A DNA stretch of 64,000 nucleotides from Pegea sp. RAD2-039 (GCA_034620365.1 JAQGEQ010000146.1:124001-188000), one strand, 5' to 3'; shown: positions 49,009 through 58,889, numbered from the stretch's first letter. Numbers and translations are program-made. Notes: generated by a model from the letters alone, not told the origin.

Positions 49009-50822
49009 ATGACAATTGATTGGGTGTCTTACACTTACTCTTTGGCTGTTACATCAGGAGGTTTAATCGGTTATTTTAAAGCAGGTCAGTTTCAGTTAAC
49101 CACGTGACTTCCATCTAACCACGTGACTACCATCTAACCACGTGACTTCCATCTAACCACGTGACTTCCATCTAACCACGTGACCACCATCTAACCACGT
49201 GACTACCATCTAACCACGTGACTACCGTCTAACCACGTGACTTCCATCTAACCACGTGACCACCATCTAACCACGTGACTACCATCTAACCACGTGACTA
49301 CCGTCTAACCACGTGACTACCATCTAACCACGTGACTACCATCTAACCACGTGACTTCCATCTAACCACGTGACTACCATCTAACCACGTGACTTCCATC
49401 TAACCACGTGACTTCCATCTAACCACGTGACTACCATCTAACCACGTGACTTCCATCTAACCACGTGACTACTATCTAACCACGTGACTACCATCTAACC
49501 ACGTGACCACCATCTAACCACGTGACTACCATCTAACCACGTGACTACCAACCACGTGACTAATCTAACCACGTGACTACCATCTAACCACGTGACTACC
49601 ATTTAACCACGTGACTACCATCTAACCACGTGACTACCATCTAACCACGTGACTACATCTAACCACCTGATTACCATCTAACCACGTGACTTCCATCTAA
49701 CCACGTGACTATCCATCTAACCACGTGACTATCATCTAACCACGTGACTACCATCTAACCACGTGACTACTATCTAACCACCTGATTACCATCTAACCAC
49801 GTGACTACTATCTAACCACGTGACTATCATCTAACCACGTGACTACCATCTAACCACGTGACTACCATCTAACCACGTGACTTCCATCTAACCACGTGAC
49901 TACCATCTAACCACGTGACTACTATCTAACCACGTGACTACCATTTAACCACGTGACTACTATCTAACCACGTGACTACTATCTAACCACGTGACTACCA
50001 TTTAACCACGTGACTACCATCTAACCACGTGACTATCATCTAACCACGTGACTACCATCTAACCACGTGACTATCATCTAACCACGTGACTATCATCTAA
50101 CCACGTGACTACCATTTAACCACGTGACTACCATCTAACCACGTGACTATCATCTAACCACGTGACTACCATCTAACCACGTGACTACTATCTAACCACG
50201 TGACTACCATTTAACCACGTGACTACCATCTAACCACGTGACTATCATCTAACCACGTGACTACCATCTAACCACGTGACCACCATCTAACCACGTGACC
50301 ACCATCTAACCACGTGACTACCATCTAACCACGTGACTACCATCTAACCACGTGACTACCATCTAACCACGTGACCACCATCTAACCACGTGACTACCAT
50401 CTAACCACGTGACTTCATCACATGATCTTCAACTTCTGATGATTTTTTAGGAAGTACTGTTTCTCTTGGAGCTGGTCTTTTATTCGGAGGTTTAGCTGGA
50501 TTAGGAGCTTATCGAACCTCAGCTGATCCTCAAGATATCTGGTTGAGTCTCGGTGAGTCTTTGTGACGTCACAAGATGCCAAATTGTTCACTAATTTGTT
50601 TGTAGGTGTCTCTTCATCTTTAGGTGTTTTGATGGGAAGTAAATTCTACAAATCAGGAAAATTTATGCCAGCTGGTCTTACCGCTCTTCTAAGGTATACG
50701 TCATCAATCATGACGTCATCAATCTCAGCATCTGATGACGTCATCTGTTTTTCAGCGCTGTCATTTTCACCAAGTGTTTATACACACTCAAAACTAATCC
50801 ATCTCAAATCAAATCCGATTAA
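49009..50822 (+). CDS. TMEM14-family membrane protein, second tandem copy
   Basis: Exons 49009-49084, 50451-50552, 50606-50693, 50756-50822 give 110 residues. Seen: [41 protein letters not shown], then [24 protein letters not shown], the conserved TMEM14 signature. Four short hydrophobic segments. Exon boundaries match those of the first copy in position and phase, which supports tandem duplication. The first intron has been inflated to 1366 bp by a 19-bp array. It ends 128 bp before ARMC7. Confidence 0.9.
49097..50415. repeat. 19-bp minisatellite 'atctaaccacgtgactacc', about 69 units, filling a TMEM14 intron
   Basis: Every unit carries the palindrome CACGTG (E-box) as CACGTGAC. It occupies intron 49085-50450 almost from donor to acceptor. 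Variants (ttcc, atcc, tttaacc) recur in blocks, suggesting repeated block duplications. Confidence 0.97.
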
Positions 50823-50837
50823 TCCTCAATTTCTCTT

Positions 50838-50947
50838 CACCCGATCCTCATCTGATCCCAATCCGATCCTCATCTGATCCCAGCCCGATCCTCATCTGAT
50901 CCCAACCTGATCCTCATCTAATCCCAACCTGATCCTCATCTGATCCC
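50838..50947. repeat. Pyrimidine-rich 'gatcctcatctgatccca' repeats before ARMC7
   Basis: About five units of 19-20 bp filling the TMEM14-ARMC7 gap. The last unit ends in the candidate acceptor gatcccag directly before the ARMC7 ATG, so a repeat may supply the splice acceptor's polypyrimidine tract. Confidence 0.8.
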
Positions 50948-50950
50948 AGC

Positions 50951-51502
50951 ATGTTCACAACCTACGAGCAACTCCGACGAAAGACTCCTCGCTCAAAGCT
51001 CAATCGCGCTGATTACCTTCAATCCCTCGTCAATGAATTCCAGGACACAGATGAAGAAGATCTGAAAGAGCAAGTCCTTGCAAATCTCGCGAACTTCTCT
51101 TACGATCCAGTTAATTACGAACGTCTTCGAGATCTGAAAGTTCCTCAAATGTTTATTGATTGTATCGAAAGTGACGAAAAATTAAATGGAAATATCGTCG
51201 CGTTTGCTATCGCTGGAATCTGTAACCTAGCAACAGACCCAATCAACCGTAACCTTATTGTTGACGATAATCGCGCGATTAGTTTAATTACGCGATGTTT
51301 ATCGAGCGATCGCGTCGACACTCTTCTATCAGCCCTCACAACTCTCGTACAACTTATCACTCCCACCACTAGAGGCAGAGTTTGGACTCGCGCGCTTGTC
51401 GCTGCTCTGCACGACTTCCGTGTGACGTCACCGCATGTTCGCGTAAGAACTCTTGCTGCAGCGATTCTGCAAATGAATGATGACGTCATCGCGTCTCAGT
51501 GA
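50951..51502 (+). CDS. ARMC7: ARMC7 armadillo-repeat protein
   Basis: 183 residues, one exon. Seen: DYLQSLVNEFQDT, then DLKEQVLANLANFSYDPVNYERLRDL (nearly identical to vertebrate ARMC7), AFAIAGICNLATDP, TRCLSSDRVDTLLSALTTLVQL: three armadillo-type helical repeats. Known ARMC7 proteins are of similar size and reported as nuclear, linked to spliceosome biology; exact role uncertain. The last codons overlap a TGACGTCA (NDDVIASQ end). It sits 128 bp after TMEM14 copy two and 107 bp before the next gene, all on the same strand. An AATAAA at 51527-51532 follows the stop. Confidence 0.9.
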   Translation: MFTTYEQLRRKTPRSKLNRADYLQSLVNEFQDTDEEDLKEQVLANLANFSYDPVNYERLRDLKVPQMFIDCIESDEKLNGNIVAFAIAGICNLATDPINRNLIVDDNRAISLITRCLSSDRVDTLLSALTTLVQLITPTTRGRVWTRALVAALHDFRVTSPHVRVRTLAAAILQMNDDVIASQ

Positions 51503-51609
51503 CGTCATGGCTTTTTTATTTAAGTAATAAATTGTAGAGTTGAGTTATAATTTGTTGTTTTGATGTTTAGATCGCGCTGGTTGCTAAGTAACAAAAAGTT
51601 GTGAGTGTC

Positions 51610-52830
51610 ATGGAAGCGAGAAGATCAGAAGATGTAGAAGTTAGAAGAGAGGAAAGATTAGAAGATGTAGAAGTTAGAAGAGAGGAAAGATTAGAAGATG
51701 TAGAAGTTAGGAGAGAGGAAAGATTAGAAGATGTAGAAGTTAGGAGAGAGGAAAGATCAGAAGATGTAGAAGTTAGAAGAGAGGAAAGATTAGAAGATGT
51801 AGAAGTTAGAAGAGAGGAAAGATTAGAAGATGTAGAAGTTAGAAGAGAGGAAAGATTAGAAGATGTAGAAGTTAGAAGAGAGGAAAGATTAGAAGATGTA
51901 GAAGTTAGGAGAGAGGAAAGATCAGAAGATGTAGAAGTTAGGAGAGAGGAAAGATCAGAAGATGTAGAAATTAGAAGAGAGGAAAGATCAGAAGATGTAG
52001 AAATTAGAAGAGAGAAAAGATCAGAAGATGTAGAAATTAGAAGAGAGGAAAGATCAGAAGATGTAGAAATTAGAAGAGAGGAAAGATCAGAAGATGTAGA
52101 AATTAGAAGAGAGGAAAGATCAGAAGATGTAGAAATTAGAAGAGAGGAAAGATCAGAAGATGTAGAAGTTAGAAGAGAGGTTATTTCAGAAGACATAGAG
52201 AGTTTAGAAGATGAAAATTTGCAATCTTTTCAATCAGCTCAAATTGCTAGTTTAGGAGTCGTAGCTGTTGGATGCCAAGAATATTTCCACAAAAGTAAGC
52301 AACAGATCTTCTAGATCTACTTCTCAAATCTACATCTTATCTAGATTGTATGATGAGTTTAGGAGTCTCATGTCTTTGTGCTGGAGTCTTATCATTCGGA
52401 CATTCAATGGCTTCCAACAATCCTAACAGATCTTCATTTACAACAAGTAAGTGAAGATGAAGACTTCAAAATATTTAACAAAATGTCCTTTAGAATCAAG
52501 TGGACTTGTCGCTTTCTACTATTTTGAACAATTCTTTAACAGTTACAATCCCTACCCTTTAGTCATGGCAAGCTTGAGGTGACGTCATCATTGTGACGTC
52601 ATCTGCGATCATTTACAATCAAACAATTTTTTTTTTGTAGTTTGTTTGTTTTTTACAAATCTGTGAAGATTTATTTGAAGCAATCTAGAGGAGATGAAGA
52701 TTTTCGTCTTCTTGATGAAGTGATTTGTGATTACAAAGAAAGATGCCAGACTATTCAACCTCCACTAGTTACTCCTGAGTATATTGAGAGAAGAATTCAG
52801 GAAAGAAAGAGAATGAGAAAGGATAAATAG
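51610..52830 (+). CDS. Unrecognised multi-pass membrane protein with N-terminal 11-residue acidic/basic repeats
   Basis: Exons 51610-52294, 52363-52446, 52494-52578, 52641-52830 give 347 residues; all junctions GT-AG and phases close. Residues about 5-195 are 17 or so copies of an 11-residue unit of the type EDVEVRREERL, encoded by a 33-bp minisatellite; this would form a highly charged helix. Then follows a compact part: QSFQSAQIASLGVVAVGCQEYF, VSCLCAGVLSFGHSM, GLVAFYYFEQFF, YPLVMASLSLFVFYKSVKIY (hydrophobic segments). The tail is charged (DEVICDYKERCQ, EYIERRIQERKRMRKDK). I do not recognise the family. The conserved gene may begin near SLEDENLQSF, with the repeat a lineage-specific addition. 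Last member of the operon-like run. Confidence 0.7.
51622..52185. repeat. Coding 33-bp minisatellite, about 17 units
   Basis: Unit 'gaagatgtagaagttagaagagaggaaagatta'. Unlike the intronic arrays its unit length is a multiple of three and the frame stays open. It falls into a 'gtt/tta' block and an 'att/tca' block, suggesting two rounds of amplification. Confidence 0.95.
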
Positions 52831-53815
52831 AGCTACTTATCTCAATAGTTGAAAAATAGTTTTTCAATTTTGCTTAAAATATTCAAAGTTTTGAAGGAAG
52901 ATAATTTTGTTTAAAAAAAAAAAGAAAATTAAATCCAAAAAAGAAATGTTGTAATTGATTATAAAATTAAAAGAATATTCAAAAATTAGAATCAAATTTA
53001 AACTAAATAATAAATAAAAAACATTTTTGCATCTAAGCTCAAATAAATTCTTTATCTTCTATGAGTTGATATTTTAATGAGTTAAATAATTACTAAAAGC
53101 TTAAAATGATTGCATCTTTACATCAATAGGGTCTTTTTTCTACAATCAAATACCAATTTAAGTATTCTATTTAAAGTTTGAATATTAATTTTACAAATTG
53201 GCGAATAATTCAGATTGTGAGAGAGATCAGTGACTTTCTACAGACATGACTGATGCTAACTGCAAAGTTTATTACCCACCATCGCTTTGTTATTAAGTAA
53301 TCGCTTTGTTTAAACAAAATCGTGAGTAACAAAATTAAATCTGTTAATATTTGGTCAGATGTTTATATTAATCCCAGCCAACAGTAACATCTTAATAATA
53401 CTTTTTTTCGATCAATACTTCATCAAAATTTATTTATAAATCTTTCTATAAAATTTCATCAAAGTAAAAAATTAATTTATACTTCATTACTATTATTTTA
53501 TTAAAAGTTTTATTACAAAGCTTTTGCAATAAAAGTTAGTCTAAGTCTGGGTAATGTTATTACTAACTAACAACTCTTTTGTATCTAAACGATAACTTAT
53601 AAAGTAAAAAGAAGTAAATTAAAAAAAAAAAGTTAGAAGAAACTAGGAAGAAAAATTTTGAAACTTTTTGTCTTCACTAGACGAAGGTAACAGCTGACAA
53701 CAAAAACAATTATTTGTTTATAATATTAAAGAAAAATTGTTTGATTTGTATCAAATGGTTCTGAATTTTATGTAGAACAATAGACATAAAATCTACCTCT
53801 TCTAATTCTAATCTA
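52831..53815. other. AT-rich DNA, traces of dispersed repeats
   Basis: No gene. 'gactgatgctaactgcaaagtttattac' near 53248 matches 54108-54136, and 'gtcttcactagacgaagg...gctgacaacaaaaac' near 53671 matches 56517-56562, so short dispersed elements lie here. Confidence 0.5.
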
Positions 53816-54150
53816 ATGTCAGACATCAGCAAATCTATTTCTACTGTATTGCTCAAATTTAGTTATAAAATTGGCAACGATGTTGAAAAGATCAACAAAA
53901 AGATTTCTTGTTTGTCAAAACCAATGGACAAACTGGATGCCTCTACAAACAGATTTATCACATGGGCCTCGGTGGTCGGTGATTCCGATTTCGACAAAAA
54001 TGCAGCATGGTGCAGTTTCTTGCCAAAAAGGTCACTGACACACACAAAAAACCTACTTTGTACCGTGAAGACAGAGAGAACAATGTAATCATTTTTAATG
54101 TCTCCGAGACTGATGCTAACTGCAGAGTATATTACTGTTATTAAAGTGTT
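53816..54150 (+). pseudogene. Fragment of a non-LTR retrotransposon ORF1
   Basis: A 90-codon open segment (KPMDKLDASTNRFITWASVVG) followed in another frame by LYREDRENNVIIFNVSETD. The latter has the form RExNVIIFNVxE seen before the RNA-binding part of CR1/L2-type ORF1 proteins. It is broken by a frameshift near 54030 and a stop near 54140. The same VSETD-like stretch recurs at about 61180 upstream of a broken LINE, so this is probably another copy of that family. Confidence 0.5.
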
Positions 54151-55529
54151 TATATGAGCACAAGTACTTGCTTCTTATCAAGATAAACTTTAAATTGATA
54201 TTAACTTTTGATATAGTTATTTCAGGAGTTAAAATAAGCTAAACTAAAACAATTTTCAAAATTGTTAGTAACAAAACTAAATTCAAAACTAAATTCAAAA
54301 ATAAATTCGTATCTAAATGACAAAAAAACGAATTTTTATTGAAGTTGATATTTAAAGAAAACAAATTTGATGTAAAAAGAAAGAAAATCTTCAGTTCGAA
54401 GTTAGATACAAAAACTTTGAAACTTATAAACCTTCATATATCAATCACTCTAAAAAGAAATTATTTTCTTTAACAAGAAATTGAAACAAAAATAATCTTT
54501 TTTGAGCTTGGTCAAAGTTAAATGTAGCTAAAAAACAAAACTATTAATAATAGAAAGAACCTATCAGTGGAAATTGTATTTTCCCATAATGCACTTTCAT
54601 ATTTTATCTGCTGTGTCGTCCTTGACTTTTAAAATTTAGAAAAAAATGTTCAGCTTTGTTGTCTCTGCAAATTAATATCAAAAGCACCAACACTATTTAT
54701 AAACGGTTTCATAATAATTATTCAAATAAGAAACATCAAAATGAATAAACTTTTCATTAATCAAACTTTTGAAATTTCTTTACTTCTAAATTTGTTTAAT
54801 ATTTTCATTCGAAAGGAGATGAAAATTTTGTTTGTAAAATAATTTCGAAATTTTTTAAAATATTGAATAATTCATAATTGGAAACACTTTTAATTGGAAA
54901 CACTTTTTTTAAATAAAGAAATTTGTGATGACATTTTTAACAACTTGATTTAGATGGATAGAGAGTTCATTGAAGTGACTTGAATAAGAATATATTCGAA
55001 GAAATCATTTAATTTATTAAATAACTTGATTTCAAGCTGCAGTTAGATTTATATCGTCTATTTTGTTGATATAAGCTTTCTTTTTAATAAGTTTCATTTT
55101 TACTGAATATATTTTCAAATATTTTAATATTATTAATATATTTTAAAAATCAATTTATTATAAAACTGATAAAAAAGTGAAGTTGATGTCAAGCTAACTT
55201 GATTGGCAAATTCCTCCCTTGCCTCTCCATTTGCAGGAAACTGATCTTCTAGAGAAGGTAGAGATATCTACAATCTTCATGACCATTTTAAATATAATGA
55301 GCTTTCCCTTATTCTTCAAATCCTCTGTCTTCAATTCAATAAATGATATTTTTATGTTTAAATAATTTCAACTGCCTAGTTACTGGATGTTCAAAGAACT
55401 TCATAAAGTTCTGATTATGAAGCTAATGGATGGAAAAAAACAAAATTGTGCAAATAAAAAGTTTGAGAAAGTTAATTATGAGTTTCTAGATGAATTTTCA
55501 AAGCAGAAAGAAGCATAAACCCCTTGTGA
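54151..55529. other. AT-rich DNA, nothing recognised
   Basis: Stops in all frames, no tandem repeats, no TGACGTCA. A segment near 55010-55090 ('gctgcagttagatttatatcgtc...gatataagctttc') resembles, inverted, the sequence near 61080-61145, so more repeat debris is likely. Confidence 0.4.
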
Positions 55530-55915
55530 AAAATACTATACTTATGGGGGAAATTTCTTGTGTCCTTATGGACTTTGTGGGATTTTAACTGAGATGACCT
55601 CTAAAATGCTTTGAGCAAAATTTACATTTAAATAATTTTTCGTTTGTATGAATTAGATTATGTTTTGTGAGATTACTTGAAGTTCTTGATTCCTTGAATT
55701 TTTAGTCCAAAACATTTCCCACATAAGTGACAACTTATTTTTTTTACTATGGGTTAATTGGTATCGTTTGAGATTGCTTTTTATATCAGTTGAATAAACA
55801 CAGATTGCATAAAAACCATTTATTGAAATTGTTATGTTTTATTTTCACGTACATCTCATAAATTTCTTTATTACAAAAAATCTTATCACAAAATTTGCAG
55901 TGAAGAAGACCAGCG
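55530..55915 (-). pseudogene. Decayed C2H2 zinc-finger gene fragment
   Basis: Read on the minus strand, four degraded fingers appear: HCKFCDKIFCNKEIYEM...H, FLCNLCLF, SCHLCGKCFGLKIQG, and LFKCKFCSKHFRGHLS then LKSHKVHKD after a 1-nt shift. The linker HTNEKLFKC between the last two is the typical HTGEKxFxC form. Frameshifts and stops separate all of them, so it is a pseudogene. Such finger arrays bind DNA when intact. Confidence 0.6.
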
Positions 55916-56077
55916 ATCAAAAAAATATTTCATTTAACAATTTGTTTAAATCAATTTAAACTTCTTTTTAGTAATTCAAGATTTCTATTTATTTTTCTAT
56001 TATTGTGATTTTATACAAAGTGTTTCATCTATTTATATATTCATCTATATATCTATATAGCTGATTATTAGTTATTT

Positions 56078-56565
56078 GAGGCGAGGAAATGGACTAGCGA
56101 TTAAATCAATTTTCTGCTAATGGACTGTGGTTGGTTCGAATCCCGCCTTCGTCGAAAATTCTATTTCGTCACTTATCGGGAGCGAAAGTATCTTTCCCAA
56201 ATATAAACGTCACTATAGTGTCACCTGTATTGTAGTTGTTTCAAGAGAAGCAAAGATCAGGGAGTAAATCTCAGGCAGAAAATCTAAAATGAGCTGACCA
56301 CAAGGTCACTGTCGTAAATTACTGTCCTAAGTCATTGAATCTAAAAAGCGAGAATAATTCATCAAACGCTTCTCTCCACTATAATTAAACCAAATCAGCA
56401 TGAGTACTATGATAACTAACATATATCTTTAACATTCCTTTAGTGATTGTCATGGAAGATGACATCTAGAACCCACAGATGTGATTCTGATTTTAAGTGG
56501 CCCTGTAAATGTCTCGTCTTCACTAGACACGTAGACGACAGTAGCAGCTGACAACAAAAACATTT
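56078..56565 (+). repeat. SINE-like dispersed element with tRNA-type B box
   Basis: 'ggttcgaatcc' at 56134-56144 is a perfect polymerase III B box. About 40 bp upstream 'ggactagcgatta' is A-box-like. The following 400 bp shares blocks with 37085-37560 ('gctgaccacaagg/atcactgtc') and 53671-53710 ('gtcttcactagac...gctgacaacaaaaac'). Probably a tRNA-derived SINE family. It has no convincing cloverleaf, so I do not call a tRNA gene. Confidence 0.45.
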
Positions 56566-57785
56566 AGTTACTGGTGATACTGAAGAAATGTTTTTTAATT
56601 TATATAAAAGTGAATTATTGCTAGTTACAACAATTATCTAAGTAACTAAAATATGACTATCAGTAAAAGTCTAAAAAACTTACAAGATACAAACATTTGA
56701 AACGAATTAAAATACTTACCAGCAATTCATACGATGGATTGTAGTCATTTATAAAGTATCAGATAACTTCTAACCACCAACTGAACGATAAATCGACCAT
56801 AACATTTAAACTTAAATATTTTTAATTGTATCCTAAAATTTATGCAGTTAGTTAAAGTTGTGGTTTTTTAATATAATTTTATTTGTAGAATCTACAAAAT
56901 TTGGACTTAAACAAGTTTTTTTGATGTGTTAAAAACAGTATTAGAAAAATGTTTTGTTTCCGGACTGCTTTGATATTTTCAGAAATAAAATGTTAATGTT
57001 CGTCAAATTCGAATATCAGTTTGTTTAAAGCATAAAAAATGACATTTAATAGTGATCTTAGATATTTAGATTTAATGCTTAGAAGAGCAAATATACTGAT
57101 GTTGAAAGAACCAGATAGAGATCTGAATTTTGGTGACACAATATGAATTGTAAATCGTAAATATTTTAGAGTAAAATAGAATTGACTGCAACTGATAGTT
57201 GACTGCTTATAAGATATTTAAAAAGAAATTTGGAAACCACTAAAGGTTCATAAAATTAGGAATTGTAGATTATTTTAAAGTTGTCTTTTAAAGATGGTTT
57301 TGAGTTTGTTAACTTAATTGTGAAGTCGAGGAAGTTGAAACCAATTTTACTTTTATAAATAGAATTAATCCTACTCATTTAAAAGAATCATTCCTAAGAG
57401 TAAAAATAAATTTTGAGTTATATAAATTTTGCTGTTGGAATATTTAAAGATGAAGTAAAATATATTATCATCAATTCGATTAAATATCTTTGAAACTGCA
57501 TAGATGCTCCTATGATCAGAACAATGACATATATATGATCAGATTGTGAATGGTGACTTCAGTGACTTTCCAACTGAATCCTGGGATCACGCAGATGTGA
57601 TTCCTCGGTACATGAAACCGTAGAAAGAGAATCGACGTTAATGCGCATACTATGTATCTATCAAATAGGGATTTTCACAAGGATGTCCTTAATAAAAATA
57701 GAAAGTGCATGTCACTGAAGTGAAATCATAGCATAAGGGGAACAACATACGACACAGTAAACGAAAATCGAAACGAAACATAAAA
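56566..57785. other. AT-rich DNA next to the viral element, nothing recognised
   Basis: No gene seen. A stretch near 57548-57605 ('tgactttccaactgaatcctgggatcacgcagatgtgattcc') recalls 56490-56505 and may be part of the same dispersed repeats. Confidence 0.4.
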
Positions 57786-57791
57786 TTTATT
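57786..57791 (-). terminator. Poly(A) signal for the viral-like gene
   Basis: AATAAA on the minus strand, 90 nt after the stop codon of the nucleocapsid-like frame. It is placed where a host polymerase II transcript would end. Confidence 0.5.
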
Positions 57792-57880
57792 ACTTAACAG
57801 AACTCTAATGAAATATGGATTAAGCAAATCTCTTAACAAAGAAAACATCTATAAGATGCAAATTTGAGACCAGCTTTCAA

Positions 57881-58822
57881 TTACAGCTCTCTCAGCAAGT
57901 CAGACACAACAGATAAGGCACTGATGTTATTATTTCTGGACTTCACGGACTCCTCAATTTTCCTCAAGGCAGAAGTAATTATATCGACATCTGCTATGAT
58001 ATTATTTGAGGTAATTATTTTCAAATTTCTAAGAATTAACATCTTCTCATCCTCAGGAAACATGTTATCATTGATTTTGTTGGTTTGAATCTCCCTAATT
58101 CGATTCAGGTTGAGTTTCCATTCTGGCCTATTCTGATTGATTCGTGTAACCAAGTCTGCAATTGTGAAAAGATTAATCTTCTTTAGCAATGGAAAGCCAG
58201 TTTTCGGTATGAGCCTTGCAAACGAGGGACAGAAGTAGGGTGCCATTACCCTTCTTTCTTCTTCTTCTAATGGTGTAAACATTTGTATGGAATCTTTACA
58301 ATGGAAATATATAGCAGCGGCAACCCCAGGGAATGCATCACAGACTCTTGATATTGTTATGGCTGATGGAGACAAGTACTTCGCAGGACTCACAATACCA
58401 TATTTCTTGATAAGCCCTTCAACGATAGCCCTTCCAGTGGTTGAAATTCTCTTGAGTAATTTTGATAAATTACTGCCTTGTTTTATGAGAAGTACAATAA
58501 TATTTCCCAGATCTTTTTTAAACGCCTCTTTTGCTAAAGCAAAATCTCCAATACTTTGATTTACTTCTATTATCTTCCTTCTTATGGCTTTGGCATCAGC
58601 TACTTGAACAGATAACAAGCTCGGGACACCGTCATCGACTTTCACATCTTCTTTCCTTACAGGTGTCTTCAAACACTCTAGAACTTTCATTTCTGTAACA
58701 CCCTGACCAGACGCAGATGCGCTTGCAACTTTATCCACATCCTTAAGATGTTCTAATTCTTCTAAAAATGATGTGATGCTCTCAAGATCAAGATCTTTTT
58801 CTGAAATTTCTTTAGATGACAT
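57881..58822 (-). CDS. Endogenous viral element: phenuivirid-like nucleocapsid protein, intact 313-codon frame
   Basis: A single uninterrupted frame with no relation to its host neighbours. Residues 1-70 are acidic/charged and not recognised. From about residue 75 to 300 the layout follows the tenuivirus/phlebovirus N family (Pfam Tenui_N). There is a basic stretch at 119-128; a helix pair with YGI near 141-143; an ITISRV...AFPG motif at 156-166; a region ending PSFARLIP at 199-206; then helices rich in Asn/Arg. Phenuivirid N is usually about 245 residues, so this copy has an N-terminal extension. Viral N coats genomic RNA; a host-retained copy could interfere with infection, but that is inference. 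No glycoprotein or polymerase fragment lies nearby. A TATA box and a poly(A) signal flank it. Absence of stops suggests recent insertion or selection. The family call is by remembered motif order, not a search. Confidence 0.72.
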   Translation of the reverse strand: MSSKEISEKDLDLESITSFLEELEHLKDVDKVASASASGQGVTEMKVLECLKTPVRKEDVKVDDGVPSLLSVQVADAKAIRRKIIEVNQSIGDFALAKEAFKKDLGNIIVLLIKQGSNLSKLLKRISTTGRAIVEGLIKKYGIVSPAKYLSPSAITISRVCDAFPGVAAAIYFHCKDSIQMFTPLEEEERRVMAPYFCPSFARLIPKTGFPLLKKINLFTIADLVTRINQNRPEWKLNLNRIREIQTNKINDNMFPEDEKMLILRNLKIITSNNIIADVDIITSALRKIEESVKSRNNNISALSVVSDLLREL

Positions 58823-58889
58823 TGAATTGAGTGAGAAATTTACAGATGTTTAGAATACGGTTGGTTCTTGTGTAATCAAAGAGAATCTC

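Larger units (their letters stand above)
48264..51570 (+). promoter_or_regulatory. Series of candidate trans-splice acceptor sites before each downstream cistron
   Basis: Pyrimidine-rich acceptors sit just before successive ATGs: AG at 48264-48265 (ATG 48292), 48989-48990 (tgtttttcag; ATG 49009), 50948-50949 (gatcccag; ATG 50951), 51569-51570 (gatgtttag; ATG 51610). The intercistronic gaps are too short for separate promoters plus leader exons. This is how spliced-leader operons look in tunicates and nematodes. No leader gene is visible here, so it stays an inference. Confidence 0.5.

Noticed and set aside
1606-58822. CRISPR-like reading of the many regular repeats
   Set aside because: Units are head-to-tail with no unique spacers, the DNA is clearly animal nuclear, and no cas genes are present.
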